Shown here: positions 19,661 to 29,875 of the stretch, piece by piece
Layout: each line of letters starts with the position of its first letter
Numbering within the stretch: position 1 is the stretch's first letter
NCBI RefSeq assembly: GCF_020906515.1
Contig: NC_085853.1
Location: 2,046,001-2,110,000, forward strand
DNA: 64,000 nt
Direction: 5' to 3'
Source: Vanrija pseudolonga
Lineage: Eukaryota > Basidiomycota > Tremellomycetes > Trichosporonales > Trichosporonaceae
Position numbers and translations under genes: made by a program
The notes under the pieces: generated by a model
Seen by the model: only the letters and a program-made list of their open reading frames with translations
Database searches by the model: none
Told to the model about the DNA's origin: nothing

Positions 19661-22600
19661 ATGAGCGGATCCGCACAGGTCGTCGCGTCGCACGAGCAGT
19701 GCGCCCACGGCGGCCTCGGGCCGTGCTTCGGCGCGGACGCATGCGTGCGCTGCTGGCCCCCGCTGCCGGCGCTGCCGACGACGCTCGCGATCCTCTCGAA
19801 CACGGCGACGCCGGGGGCCGGCACGCCGGACGCGACGCCAGGGCCGCAGAGCGCTGCGGTGGCCGCGAGTGCGAACGCCGACGCAAATGCCATGCTTGCT
19901 GCTGTCGCGCGCCTGTCGGACGCAGAGCTCTCGCCGCTCTTCTCGCCCGTCTCGGACGCGGCGGAGCTGCCGGACCTGGACGACATGTCGACGATGGCGG
20001 GCGACGAGACTTTACGGTTCTTTGCGGCGCTGTCCGAGGCCGACCTACCGCCGACGTTGTCAGGCGAGACGCTGCCGCCGGCGCTATCTGGCGAGCTTGA
20101 GCTGCTGCCGCCACCGGTGCTCGTCGCCGAGTCGGCCGATTTCGTCTCGACGTTGCCGTTGCAACAGGCCGAACCCACGCTGCTGTCGCAGCCCGTCGTG
20201 CCATCACAGCCCATGCTGTTATCACAGCCCATGCTGTTATCACAGCCCATGCTGTTATCACAGCCCATGCTGTTATCACAGCCCATGCTGTTATCACAGC
20301 CCATGCTGTTATCACAGCCCCCTCAGCAGCTCCTCGAGACGCTGACCGCGGCACCCCCAGACGACCGCGCCGGCGTTCTGGCTGCAATCGCCACGGTGGA
20401 ATGGCGGATGTCAGAGCCGAGCCTGTCGCCACCGCCGACCTCGGTCACAGAACCGCCTGCAACGGCCCAGCGTTCACAGAGCATGAGCAGCGTGTCTACA
20501 CCCTCATCGTCGTCTTTCGCCGCCGTGTACGAGGCGGAAGTGTCACCATCGTACTCGTCCGACCCGCCAGAACGGTCCACGTCGCGCTCGCCGTCTCACT
20601 TCTCTGGGCCACCCTTGCCCGCCAAAAAGAGGCGGTTGCCAAGCCGGAATGTCGCTCCCAAGCCAAAGCGGCCTCCAAATTGTGTCGCCTGTGAGTATTG
20701 CTCCTCAAGCCGTGGCTGATCCCTGGAGCTTCCACACGAGGGGCTGTACGCAAAGCTGCAAAGAAGGAGAAGCGGGACATTCGGCGCGCAGTCTCCAAGC
20801 AGAGGGAGACCAAGGGCCACGCGCTGCCGATTGTCAAGCAGGAGTTTATCGACCCCAACGATGATCGCGGAAAGTCTCCAGGACACGCCATCGAGGTCAT
20901 CGAGACGGGCTACACGCCGAGCCCGCCGCCTGAACCGATGCCGGAGGTCGAAACGCCGCCGCCTCGGGCTCTGAAACGACCACCGCCGCCCACCGTCGAG
21001 ATCCAAATGACCGAGGCGGCCACGGAACGAGCACGAGACGACATGATAGCGGATAGGACGCTGCTGTCACAGTTCTTTATCTGCCACGAGACGGAAGATC
21101 GATATCCGATCGTTCGGGGCCTCGAGCCTATGGCCCTCCGACGGGCCGAGGCTACAATCCGCACGTACCCGACAGATTGGTGTCCCCGCCCTTCAGGTAG
21201 GGGAATTTCCATCTCCAGTGGCGCGGGGATGGTGAAAATGATCAGGATGGTGCGTGTTCCGTCCGAATCCCCAGTTGCTGACGCTCCCTACCAGTTCGAT
21301 ATGATCAGGTCAGAGCAGTACCGCATGCTGCCATATGAGGAAGCCTGCGATCGCTGCCGACAGATCGGGTGGTTCTGCATGGTGGACGAGTTTCGAATCA
21401 ACCAAGGATGTGCCACTTGTAGCAACAGTTGTGGCCTCTTCCACTACGGCAAGTGGACACTGAACAAGAAGGGTCGGCCGAACGTACCAGGGGCAGAGGG
21501 CACGCCGAAGCCAAAGCCGAAGCCGAAGCAATCACCCCGACCAGCACCTGCCAAGGAGCCGCATGCGTCTCCGAAGGACGAGCAACGCCGTTTCCGATTC
21601 ATGCCCCGGCGATCGTCCTCATCGTTGTCAGCGGCTCCGTCGCCGGCCCTTGCTCCGCCTCCCGCCGGTCCTATTGCTCCTTCGGACATCGGTCAGGCAG
21701 CCCCTCCAGCGGCACCTCTGGTCAAACCCACGGTCACATCTCTAGTCGCCCCACTAGTCGCCCTTCCAGCTGCACCTCTGGTCACACCTTCGGTGACACT
21801 TCGAGTCGCCCCACTGGTTGCCCCTCCAGCTGCACCTCTGGTCACACCTTCAGTGACACTTCGAGTCGCCCCACTAGTCGCCCCTCCAGCGGCAGTGCTT
21901 GTTCCACCACCTGGCCCAGTACCAGTTCCGGCTCCACCGGCCCCCCAGACGGTGCCACCTCCTCCACCTTCTCTAGAAGAGGCGCTTCCCCCAATAGTGC
22001 CCGCCCCCGAGCCGTCACGCCCCCCAAATGTGTCACCAGCCACAACCAAGGCGTCGGTGTCACCGACCAAGAAGAGGAAGAATACGTTCGTATTCCCTTA
22101 CACGGTCAACGGAGTGAGGCATGCTGGGCCCCGCGTCAGACGGGGAGCTCGAAACGAGTTTGAAACCGGTAGCGAAGAGCGGCCGTTTGTGCTCGAGGAC
22201 AGTCCGTCGCCTCCCCCAGGTGCTCCACCTCCAGCCAAGAGGATCCGAACGCAACACAAGACCGGTGATGCGCAGCAGCCGATTCTGATCGACGACAGTC
22301 CACGTCTGCAGGCGGGCCCCAGCAACTCGGTTGTGCCCATCACTGCGCCAGCAACGCCTAGCCCGTTCGCCGAAGAGGCCGAGAATCTCACGGCTCGACT
22401 GCTTCTGGCACTGCCTACGGAGCGTGTGCTACTCCTCGCCGACCTGGTTCCGGACAGCACTGCCGCAGCTGCGCTTGACGAGTTGCTTGGCTTTCTTCCA
22501 TATCCGCACCACGGGCCCGTGCTGGGATCGCTCATCGAGCTGCGAGAGGGCCTCGAACCGTGGAACAAGGCCACGTGCGAGTATTGTGAGGACCTTAGCA

Positions 22601-22785
22601 AGTCGACGCCAGAAGATCGCCTGGATACGCTCGACCCACTCGTGCCCGACTCTGCCACAGAGGTGAACCCTCTCTCGTCAAAACGTAGGGCGACGCATTG
22701 CGTCGACAACTTGTTGTCCTTGCTGCCTATCGCTGGTCAACGCGCTGTAGTTTCAGCACTCCTTGCCGTGTTCCGGGGACTCTAG
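19661..22785 (+). CDS. Unassigned large protein with Cys-rich motif and two tandem-repeat blocks
   Basis: I do not recognise this protein. Exons are 19661-20690 and 20741-22785, joined by a 50-nt intron, giving 1024 residues. Most of it is low-complexity (Pro, Ser, Ala). Residues from about 546 hold a compact cysteine cluster C-x2-C-x6-C-x10-C-x2-C-x3-C (21346-21432), resembling a Zn2Cys6 cluster but with a shortened last spacing. It is preceded by a conserved-looking block (DRYPIVRGLEPM, YPTDWCPRP). Basic patches PAKKRRLPSR and PTKKRKN look like nuclear signals. The last 130 residues are leucine-rich and helical. Two in-frame minisatellites are listed separately. An open frame extends upstream to a TTG, but the first ATG is at 19661. 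A regulatory role in the nucleus is only a guess. Confidence 0.75.
20213..20320 (+). repeat. 18-bp minisatellite, 6 perfect copies, in coding sequence
   Basis: Six identical 18-bp units encode six PMLLSQ repeats in the unassigned Cys-rich protein. The perfect identity implies recent expansion. Confidence 0.95.
21701..21900 (+). repeat. 60-bp minisatellite, about 3.3 copies, in coding sequence
   Basis: Period of exactly 60 bp encoding 20-residue units such as APLVTPSVTLRVAPLVAPPA. Copies differ at several sites, so this block is older than the 18-bp one in the same gene. Confidence 0.9.
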
Positions 22786-23164
22786 ACATCAATCATTGTA
22801 TACATGTAATAGTCGCTTGTCAGTAATGTATACCTAGTGAAGCTTGAGGGCGAGTTGGGGCCCCGACTGGTGTCGTTGGGGTGGTGGTTTGATGACGATC
22901 TTTTGGACAATCCATGGCACGCAACTTGCACACTACACACTCTCTCTCTGTCACACTCTCACTCTCATGACCACGGGCTGACAAGGTCGCTCGCCATTGC
23001 CCTCTCTCTCCCACACACACTACATCTTCCCACTTTGTCATCCGTTTCTCGCCTACCCTCTCTCGTCTCGTCTCGCCTACAGCAGGCGGTTGGTGCGAGA
23101 ACAAAAGACCCTGCACAGTGTCCCTCCCTGAGTCGCCGCCGTTTCCCTCCGCCAAAATCAAAAC
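22786..23164. other. Intergenic, promoter of coiled-coil gene
   Basis: 379 bp with no gene. Pyrimidine-rich (CT and CACT runs at 22935-23080), typical of a strong fungal promoter and leader. A repeated TCTCG unit lies near 23058-23075. Confidence 0.55.
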
Positions 23165-25759
23165 ATGTCGTCTACCAGCGGCGCCATCACTCAGCCTGCG
23201 ACAGCTGCTGCAGCCGCCGCCGCTGGCACTGGCACTTCCTCATCTACTCCTGGCTTCTTCTCATTCTTCTTCTCATTTACGACAAACACGTTAAAAGCCA
23301 TGGGGACCTCGAACAGTCTGACTGTCATTGGCTCCTTTGCCGCCGCGCTCGTCTTCAACCGCGTGGTCCTCTGGCCAAACCGCGAGCTTGAAGAGCTCCG
23401 CCAGCAGGTCGAGCTGGAGCGTCGCAAGCGTCTCGAAGCCGAGAACCAGCTCGAGGAAGAGCGTGCTGGCCGCGGCGTCGCCGACAAGGGAAACAAGGAC
23501 GCCGAGCAGCGCATCGCCGCCATCACGGCCGAGCGCGACTCTGAGTCTAGCGGGCGCGCCGCCGCCCTGCGTTACCTCCAAGGCACCAAGACCGACCTCG
23601 ACGCCGCTCGCAAGGAGCTCGAGACGACCAAGCAGGACGTTGCGACCGTTACGGCCACCCTCGAGGCTGAGCGCGCTAGCGCTAGCACCGCTGCGGAGAA
23701 ACACGCCACCCTTGTGTCCGAATCGGAAAAGATCAAGGCCGAGCTCTCGACCGCCCTCGCCACCGTCGACGGCCTCAACAAGGACGTCGAGGCCACTGCC
23801 CAGCGCGTGCAGGAGCTCGTGGTCAAGCACGACGCCGTCAAGGCCGAGGCCGCCGACCACCAGGCAAAGCACGCGGCTGTGGCTGCCGAGGCGGCCGCCA
23901 CGGCCGCCACCCTCGCCACGGCCCAGAAGCAGGTCGAGACCCTCACTGCCGAGTCGGCCCAGCTCAAGTCTACGCACGAGGCCACGTCGGCGGATCTCGC
24001 GGCGGCCACCAAGGCCACTTCCGACCTGCAGACAAAGCACGACGCCCTGGTCGCCGACCACGCCGACGCCACTGCGGCGCTCAAGACCCAGCTCGACAAC
24101 GCCAACAAGGCCACGGCCGACGCCAAGCGCCTCCTGGCCGAGTCCGAGTCCAAGCTCGAGGCGTCCGCCTCTAAGGCTTCCGACCTTGAGAAGCAGGTCG
24201 AGGCCGCCAACAAGAAGGCTACCGACGCCGAGGGCAAGGCTGATGTGCTCCAGGCTCAGGTTGCTGAGCAGACCCAGAAGCTTGAGGCGTCCGACAAGGT
24301 CGCCGAGGGCGCTCGCAAGGCCCAGGCCGAGGCCCTCGAGGTTGGCCACGAGGCTGAGGAGCGCCTCGCTGCCGCGCAGAAGAACTTTGACGACAAGTTC
24401 GCCGAGGCTAAGCGCGTCCAGGCCGACACCGAGTCCAAGCTTGCGGCTGCGACCGCCAAGGCTGCTGGTCTTGAGAAGGACATCGCGGCCGCCAGCGACA
24501 AGTCGACCGCCGCCGAGGCCAAGGTCGCTGCCCTCGAGGCCCAGGTTGCCGAGCAGGCTCAGAAGATCGAGGCCGCCGACAAGGTCGCCGAGGGTGCCCG
24601 CAAGGCTCAGGCTGAGGCGCTCGAGGTCAGCCACGAGGCCGGGGAGCGTCTGGCCACTGCCCACAAGAGCTTTGACGAGAAGCTTGCCGCGGCCAAGAAG
24701 CAGAGCGAGGAGGCTGTCGCCGCTGCCGAGGCCAAGGTTGCTACCGCCAAGGCCGAGGCCGACGCTGCCGTCGCCGCCCTGAAGAAGGACCTTGAGGCCA
24801 AGATCGCCCAGGCTGAGGAGAAGGCTATCCAGTCGAAGAAGGACGCCGACGCTGCTCTTGCCTCCGCCAAGGCCGAGACCGAGACCGCCGTCGCTGACGC
24901 CAAGAAGCGCGGTGAGGACGCAACTCTTGCTGCTACCGCCGCGGCCGAGACCCAGCTCTCGCAGTTCAAGTCGACCGCCGCCGAGCAGCTCGAGGCCGCG
25001 AAGAAGACGGCCGAGGGCCAGCTCGCCGAGGCCCGCAAGGCCGCCGAGGACCAGCTCGCCGCTGCCAAGAAGGCTGCCCAGGACGAGCTCGCCACCGCCC
25101 AGAAGACCGCCCAGGACGCCCTTGCCGCTGCGCAGAAGGAGGTCAAGGACGTTACGGAGAAGCTCTCCGCTGCCCAGAAGTCGGCTGAGGAGAAGAGCTC
25201 GTCGTCCAAGGACGCCGAGGGCAAGGCTGCCGCTGCTGCCAAGGACGCCGAGGCCAAGGTTGCTGCTGCCGAGGCTGCCACTGCGGCTGCTCAGAAGCAG
25301 CACGACGAGCAGCTTGCCGCTGCCCGCAAGGCTGCTGACGACAAGCTCGCTTCCGCCCAGAAGGAGCACGACGCCAAGCTTGCCGCCGCTACTGCCGCCA
25401 CCGAGGAGGCCAAGAAGCTCCACGCCGCCACCGAGAGCAAGCTCTTTGCCTCCGAGAAGGCCGCTTCCGACAAGGTTGCCGCGTCCGAGGCCCGTGTCGC
25501 CGAGCTGCAAAAGGAGCTCACCGCCGCCAAGGAGGCCTCTGCCACTGCTGCGTCGTCCGCCGCCGAGATTACCGAGCTCAAGACCAGGCTGGCCAAGGCC
25601 GAGGGCGACCTCGAGGCCATCAAGGGTCTCAACCGCAAGTTGATCGAGAGAGTCAGAAGCACCCCTGGCAACTCGCGTGCCAACAGCCCTGTCCACTCGC
25701 GCGCCAACAGCATTAGCAGCGCCAACGGTGCCGCCCACGGTGCCCCCGCCCACGCTTAG
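23165..25759 (+). CDS. Membrane-anchored long coiled-coil protein, unassigned
   Basis: 864 residues, no intron, unrecognised. Residues 1-30 are Ser/Thr/Ala-rich. Phe-rich and hydrophobic stretches follow (FFSFFFSF, and SLTVIGSFAAALVFNRVVLW at about residues 50-70), likely one membrane anchor. From residue about 75 to 835 the sequence is almost unbroken charged alpha-helix rich in Ala, Lys and Glu with heptad-like spacing. Many 11-residue units (AKKTAEGQLAEARKAAEDQLA style) resemble LEA or apolipoprotein-like amphipathic repeats. The end is Ser/Asn-rich with two NSRANSPVHSRANS-type units, a likely phosphorylation site. A 285-bp tandem duplication lies at 24146-24715. Possible roles are an organelle tether, eisosome-like scaffold or stress protein; none is proven. 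Confidence 0.8.
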   Translation: MSSTSGAITQPATAAAAAAAGTGTSSSTPGFFSFFFSFTTNTLKAMGTSNSLTVIGSFAAALVFNRVVLWPNRELEELRQQVELERRKRLEAENQLEEERAGRGVADKGNKDAEQRIAAITAERDSESSGRAAALRYLQGTKTDLDAARKELETTKQDVATVTATLEAERASASTAAEKHATLVSESEKIKAELSTALATVDGLNKDVEATAQRVQELVVKHDAVKAEAADHQAKHAAVAAEAAATAATLATAQKQVETLTAESAQLKSTHEATSADLAAATKATSDLQTKHDALVADHADATAALKTQLDNANKATADAKRLLAESESKLEASASKASDLEKQVEAANKKATDAEGKADVLQAQVAEQTQKLEASDKVAEGARKAQAEALEVGHEAEERLAAAQKNFDDKFAEAKRVQADTESKLAAATAKAAGLEKDIAAASDKSTAAEAKVAALEAQVAEQAQKIEAADKVAEGARKAQAEALEVSHEAGERLATAHKSFDEKLAAAKKQSEEAVAAAEAKVATAKAEADAAVAALKKDLEAKIAQAEEKAIQSKKDADAALASAKAETETAVADAKKRGEDATLAATAAAETQLSQFKSTAAEQLEAAKKTAEGQLAEARKAAEDQLAAAKKAAQDELATAQKTAQDALAAAQKEVKDVTEKLSAAQKSAEEKSSSSKDAEGKAAAAAKDAEAKVAAAEAATAAAQKQHDEQLAAARKAADDKLASAQKEHDAKLAAATAATEEAKKLHAATESKLFASEKAASDKVAASEARVAELQKELTAAKEASATAASSAAEITELKTRLAKAEGDLEAIKGLNRKLIERVRSTPGNSRANSPVHSRANSISSANGAAHGAPAHA
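24146..24715 (+). repeat. 285-bp tandem duplication inside coiled-coil gene
   Basis: Two 95-codon copies (24146-24430 and 24431-24715) encode matching segments that each contain KVAEGARKAQAEALEV. The copies differ at many positions, so this is an old in-frame duplication. Confidence 0.85.
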
Positions 25760-26144
25760 GCCGCTTGAGGCGTGATGTGGCGTTCAGGTGATTGTGTGGT
25801 GTAGCGTGATCGGTGTAGCTGGATTTAATCCAACCATTTTTAGCAGCATTACTCTTGTGTATGCATGTACATAGTAGCGATGTGGTGGGGGGGGGGTGGC
25901 TGCGAACTGGGAGATACGATGAGGAGAGCCCGTTGTTATGCATTCAGTCGAGGTGGACCACCTCCACCTTGACACCGACCTCAATTCCACGTGGCGGATT
26001 AATGACGCTTAATGAATATATTTACTCCCGTCCAGAGCCATCACCGTGGCCCATCCGTCCCTGCTCGCATGGCGAAGGAGGACGCGAACAACAATCATCA
26101 CCACTTGGCCATCTCGAAAGTCGCATCCACCACACCCATCCACA
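25760..26144. other. Intergenic, includes a 10-G run
   Basis: 385 bp without a gene. A run of 10 G lies at 25887-25896. The right half is the promoter of the SMARCD-like gene. Confidence 0.6.
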
Positions 26145-27833
26145 ATGGCGACACCACAGGCAGGACCATCAACACCGGCAGCAGTGCCCGCACAGGCACA
26201 GCAGCAGCAGGCGGCCGCAGAGGCGCTGAAGCGCCGCGCCGAGGGGGATGCCGATGCAGCCAGGAGATTGTGGGTATCCGTACCCGGAACGCGTCTAACC
26301 CGCCAGGAAACATCCACGACCACCATTGCCGCCGCCGCATGTGCTGCAGGCGCTCGTGCCCGACTCGCCGGCGTTCACCGAGCTCATGAAGATTGAGCAA
26401 AAGCTCGACTGGACGCTCCTGCGGAAAAAGGCCGAGATCAACGACGCGCTCGGCCGCTCGACGCGCATCAAGCGCACGCTGCGCGTCTTCCTCAGCAACA
26501 CGGTGCACGACCAGCCGTGGCAGCTGGCCAAGAAGGACACGGGGGCGGAAAACAACCCCGCCGTGCCGGCTACTGCTCCGCCAGCCGAGGGCGAGAAGAC
26601 GGCGGACGGCGACGTGACCATGGCCGAGGGAGAGGTCAAGAAGGAGGGCGAGGGCGACGCGGCCAAGGAGGCGACGGCTGAGGAGAAGAAGGGGGATGAG
26701 GCGGACGCTGCGGTCCCGCCTACGGTTGATGTCAACACTGGCAAGGGTGTGGCTGGCTGGGTTTTGCGGATTGAGGGAAGGTTGTTGGATGTGAGTTGGC
26801 CAAGTCCTTAAGCTCCAACTAACGCCACAGACTGGCAACCACCGCCTGGACAAGCAGAAGACCAAGTTCTCCGAGCTGCTCCGCTCTGTGGTCGTCGAGT
26901 TTGACAAGCGCGAGGTGCCCACCTTCCCGGAGGGCAACATTGTCGAGTGGCACCCGAAGCGCGGAGCCAAGGAGCTCGACGGCTTCGAAATTCTGCGCCG
27001 CGGCGACCAGAACGTCAAGTGCCGCGTCATCCTGCACATTGCCCACAAGCCCGAGCGATTCAAGGTGCTCACGCCTCTGTCCGAGCTCATCTCGATCCGC
27101 GAGGGCACGCGCGCCGAGATCATGGCGGCTGTCTGGCAGCTTGTCAAGACGTCGGGTGCGCAGGACAAGGAGGACCCCACTATTGTGCGCCCCGTCGGCG
27201 GTCTCGAGCAGCTCATGGCCCACGGCGCCGAGGGCCTCCGCTTCCACGAGATCCCGGAGATCATCACGAGGTTCCTTGCCCACCCCGACCCCGTCGTCAT
27301 CCCGTACGAGATCATGGTGGACAAGGAGTTCAACTTCCACCAGAAGTGCTTTGACATCCCCATCGAGATCGAGGACCCGCTCAAGAGCAAGATGGCGCAG
27401 CTTATTGCCGGGTTTGAGGGCCAGGCGGGCAGCGACATCATCAAGCTCGAGGACAAGGTCGGCGAGCTGGCCTACTTTGCGCGCGATCTGAAGCAGAAGC
27501 GCGACTTTTTGGAGTCGTTTGCGTGAGTCGCGCGCGTGGATGGCAATAGGGTTGTTTACTGACTCTGGCAGCGCCTCGCCCTACGCATTCATCCACAACT
27601 GGCTGGCCGCACAAGCGCGCGACCTCGACCAGATGCTCGGCTTCCAGATTGGCGCGCCTGGCACCAACGGCGGCTCTGTCCGCGAAGAGGACCTGCGCAG
27701 GTCGGATCTGTTCCAGCTGCCATGGGTGGACGAGGGCATTGCCGTGTACGAGGCGCAGCGGGCAACGGAGAAGGCTCACCAGCAGGTGCTGCAAGCGCAA
27801 GCGGCGCAGGCTGCTGCTGCTCAGCATCGGTGA
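26145..27833 (+). CDS. SNF12: SWI/SNF-type remodeller subunit with SWIB domain (SMARCD/Snf12/Rsc6)
   Basis: Non-catalytic subunit of a SWI/SNF or RSC chromatin remodelling complex, nuclear. Exons are 26145-26269, 26307-26790, 26831-27522 and 27572-27833, giving 520 residues. After a Gln/Ala-rich start, the LKHPRPPLPPPHVLQALVPD and EQKLDWTLLRKKAEI blocks match the SMARCD (BAF60) N-terminal region. An acidic insert follows. The SWIB/MDM2 domain sits at about residues 295-370 (FKVLTPLSELISIREGTR through VVIPYEIMVD). The C-terminus is helical and ends AAQAAAAQHR. Snf12 and Rsc6 are paralogues in budding yeast; basidiomycetes often have one gene, so I cannot say which complex it serves. Confidence 0.92.
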
Positions 27834-28660
27834 GCGGGGCTGGATGGTGCAGCCTATGGCGTGCGGTAGAGTCAGGTAGTTTGCGAGTGCGTTGCGCCGT
27901 AGATGGTGCCAGCAGCAGGTAGATTCATGCATGTATCACGAAGCTTTGCGCGGCGTGGGGAGCTGAATGTGTGTTTGTGATGCTGGTTGCGTGCTCACTG
28001 GGCAGGGTTTGTAGCCTCGGCCGCGAGACTGTGGAGCATACGAGCATACGAGACTCAATCGACGTGGACGGGCGAGACTGGACGGGTCTGGCGCGTCAGA
28101 GTGTGACTGGCGAGTCTTCTGATGCCGGACTGTACGCCGGTGACACCACACCGGTACACCGGCCGGCACCTCAAGTGCATAGAGCGGGGCAAGCCGTAAG
28201 CCGTAAGCCGCGGCGAGGCCGGAGTGTCCGCGTGATGCATAATACGCCGCCACGGCTCGTTTATCGATCCCGATGTCGATGATTCAGCGCCGAGAAGACG
28301 GCTCACCGTAGATAAAAAGGACAGCTCGGTGAAATGCTCGGTCGTGCTCGCTTGGCGGGGATAGCCGACAAACATCGCAGTGGGCCAGGCACCAACAGGT
28401 CGTCACGATATCCGTGTCATTGGCCTGACGTCGTCGTGACCATGTACCGCGCAATCCACCAGCATCAGGCGCGATGCGATGGGATGATGATGAGCAAGCG
28501 GGGCATGGATGAGACAATCATCTGGAGCCGGTCGCCGAGGCAGAGCAAGGTATAAAGGCGGGCGGATTGGCGTCCTTGACAAGACAACAACCACAGCTCT
28601 CCAACTCCCACCCAGCTCCACCCAGCCCACCCCAGCCCACCCTACCACCCACTCCGCACA
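27834..28660. other. Intergenic, NmrA-like gene promoter
   Basis: 827 bp without a gene. TATAAA at 28551-28556 is the only clear element. The region 28030-28260 has short repeated words (CATACGAG twice, GTAAGCC twice) but no larger structure. Confidence 0.55.
28551..28556 (+). promoter_or_regulatory. TATA box of NmrA-like gene
   Basis: Perfect TATAAA 105 bp before the ATG, followed by a pyrimidine-rich, ACCCAGCCC-repeating leader. Confidence 0.6.
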
Positions 28661-29536
28661 ATGTCCCCCCGCACAGTCGCAGTCTACGGCGCCACCGGCA
28701 ACATCGGTGCGCCGCTCATCAAGGCGCTCTACCCGCGCCACCAGGCGGGCGAGATCAAGCTCGTCGTGATCCACCGCGCGGGCTCCAAGCTGGACAACGT
28801 CCCCGCCGAGATCGAGCGCCGCGTGCTCGACTACGCTAGCGCCACCGAGGCGCAGGTGCACGACGCGCTGCGCGACGTCAACATCCTCCTCGCGGCGACG
28901 TACAACACTACCCGCGAGCAGGACGCCGCGTTCGCCAAGGCCCTCTCAACCCTCCCCAACAAGGCCTCGTTCCGCTTCTTCTTCTCCGACTACTCGGTCC
29001 GCTGGACGCCCGAGGAGGAGGCGACCATCACCGAGTCCAAGTTCTTCATCCGCAACACGGCGCGCGACCTCGGCGTCAAGGTCACGGGCATCCAGAACGG
29101 CCTGTTTGAGGACTTCTTCTTCTTCCCCGGCTTCTTGGGCCCCGACGCGCGTGCGAACAAGCTCACGACGGCGCCGGGCGCCTTTGACAAGTCGTTCCCC
29201 ATCACGTCTACGCCGTGGCTCGCCGAGGCCGTCGCGCAGATCGTGAGCGAGACGCCCCTCGACGAGATCAAGGACCAGTACACCGTCGTCGAGCAGTGGG
29301 TCACCGGCCCCGAGCTCGTCGCGGCCTTCACCAAGGTCCACGGAGAGAAGCCCAAGCTCGCAGAGTTCACCCCCGAGGAGGACGCGGCGCGCATTGCTGG
29401 CGGCGGCCCCCCTGCCCTCGGTGTCCTACTCGGCAAGAAGTGGGCCTCGGGCGTGTTCCCCCCCGGCAACGAGTTCACCCCCAAGGGCCTCACCGCCCGC
29501 ACCATCGACCAGGCCGTCGAGACCAACTCGAAGTAA
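28661..29536 (+). CDS. NmrA-like NAD(P)-binding protein
   Basis: Atypical short-chain dehydrogenase/reductase fold protein of the NmrA/isoflavone-reductase kind, 291 residues, no intron. The dinucleotide motif is VAVYGATGNIGAPLIKAL at residues 6-23. Asp or Glu is absent at the end of the second strand (VVIHRAGSK has Arg), which suggests NADP(H) over NAD. The middle has FFFSDYSVRWTPEE where SDR enzymes keep the active Tyr, but the YxxxK pattern is not clear. It could be an enzyme or a redox sensor, as both exist in this family. No signal peptide. High C/G third-position bias and a TATA promoter suggest good expression. Neighbours give no pathway hint. Confidence 0.85.
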   Translation: MSPRTVAVYGATGNIGAPLIKALYPRHQAGEIKLVVIHRAGSKLDNVPAEIERRVLDYASATEAQVHDALRDVNILLAATYNTTREQDAAFAKALSTLPNKASFRFFFSDYSVRWTPEEEATITESKFFIRNTARDLGVKVTGIQNGLFEDFFFFPGFLGPDARANKLTTAPGAFDKSFPITSTPWLAEAVAQIVSETPLDEIKDQYTVVEQWVTGPELVAAFTKVHGEKPKLAEFTPEEDAARIAGGGPPALGVLLGKKWASGVFPPGNEFTPKGLTARTIDQAVETNSK

Positions 29537-29875
29537 AGTAGCCTTAGAAGTAGCTGTAGTATGAGCAGGTAGCTGCAGTATGAGCAGCCATCTGCAATAT
29601 GAATCTAGTGATTTGAACATAGTGATTGCAACGAGTCGTGGGGCGCGGAGCCGGGTCAGTGGAGGCGAGCACATTGATCCCATCTCTTGAACCTTCTTAA
29701 ATGCGCCTGCAGTGTGCAGACCGGTAGGCGTTGGTCCACTTCGTAATGGTGCACAACGGGCAGAGGTCAGAGAAAGCATCAGCAGCCTCGTGGCAACCAC
29801 GACCTCTTCACCCCACTTGCCGTCAGTACCACGCCCGCGCACCACACACTCCGATCATATGCATTGCCATGGTTC
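29537..29875. other. Intergenic with short imperfect repeats
   Basis: 339 bp between convergent genes. Near 29551-29605 three imperfect copies of an about 19-bp unit (core GTAGCTGCAGTATGAGCAG) lie in the likely 3' UTR of the NmrA-like gene. Confidence 0.6.

Noticed and set aside
20213-20320. Regular direct repeats that could suggest a CRISPR array
   Set aside because: The 18-bp units abut with no spacers and lie in frame inside a eukaryotic coding sequence.
23291-25753. An 820-residue open frame antisense to the coiled-coil gene
   Set aside because: It is Leu/Gly-rich in the pattern made by reading Ala/Lys/Glu codons backwards, and the sense strand has the promoter, start context and C/G third-position bias.
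25887-25896. G-run here and the 13-G run at 52573-52585 as G-quadruplex switches
   Set aside because: Each is a single homopolymer run, not four spaced G tracts; slippage or assembly error is as likely.
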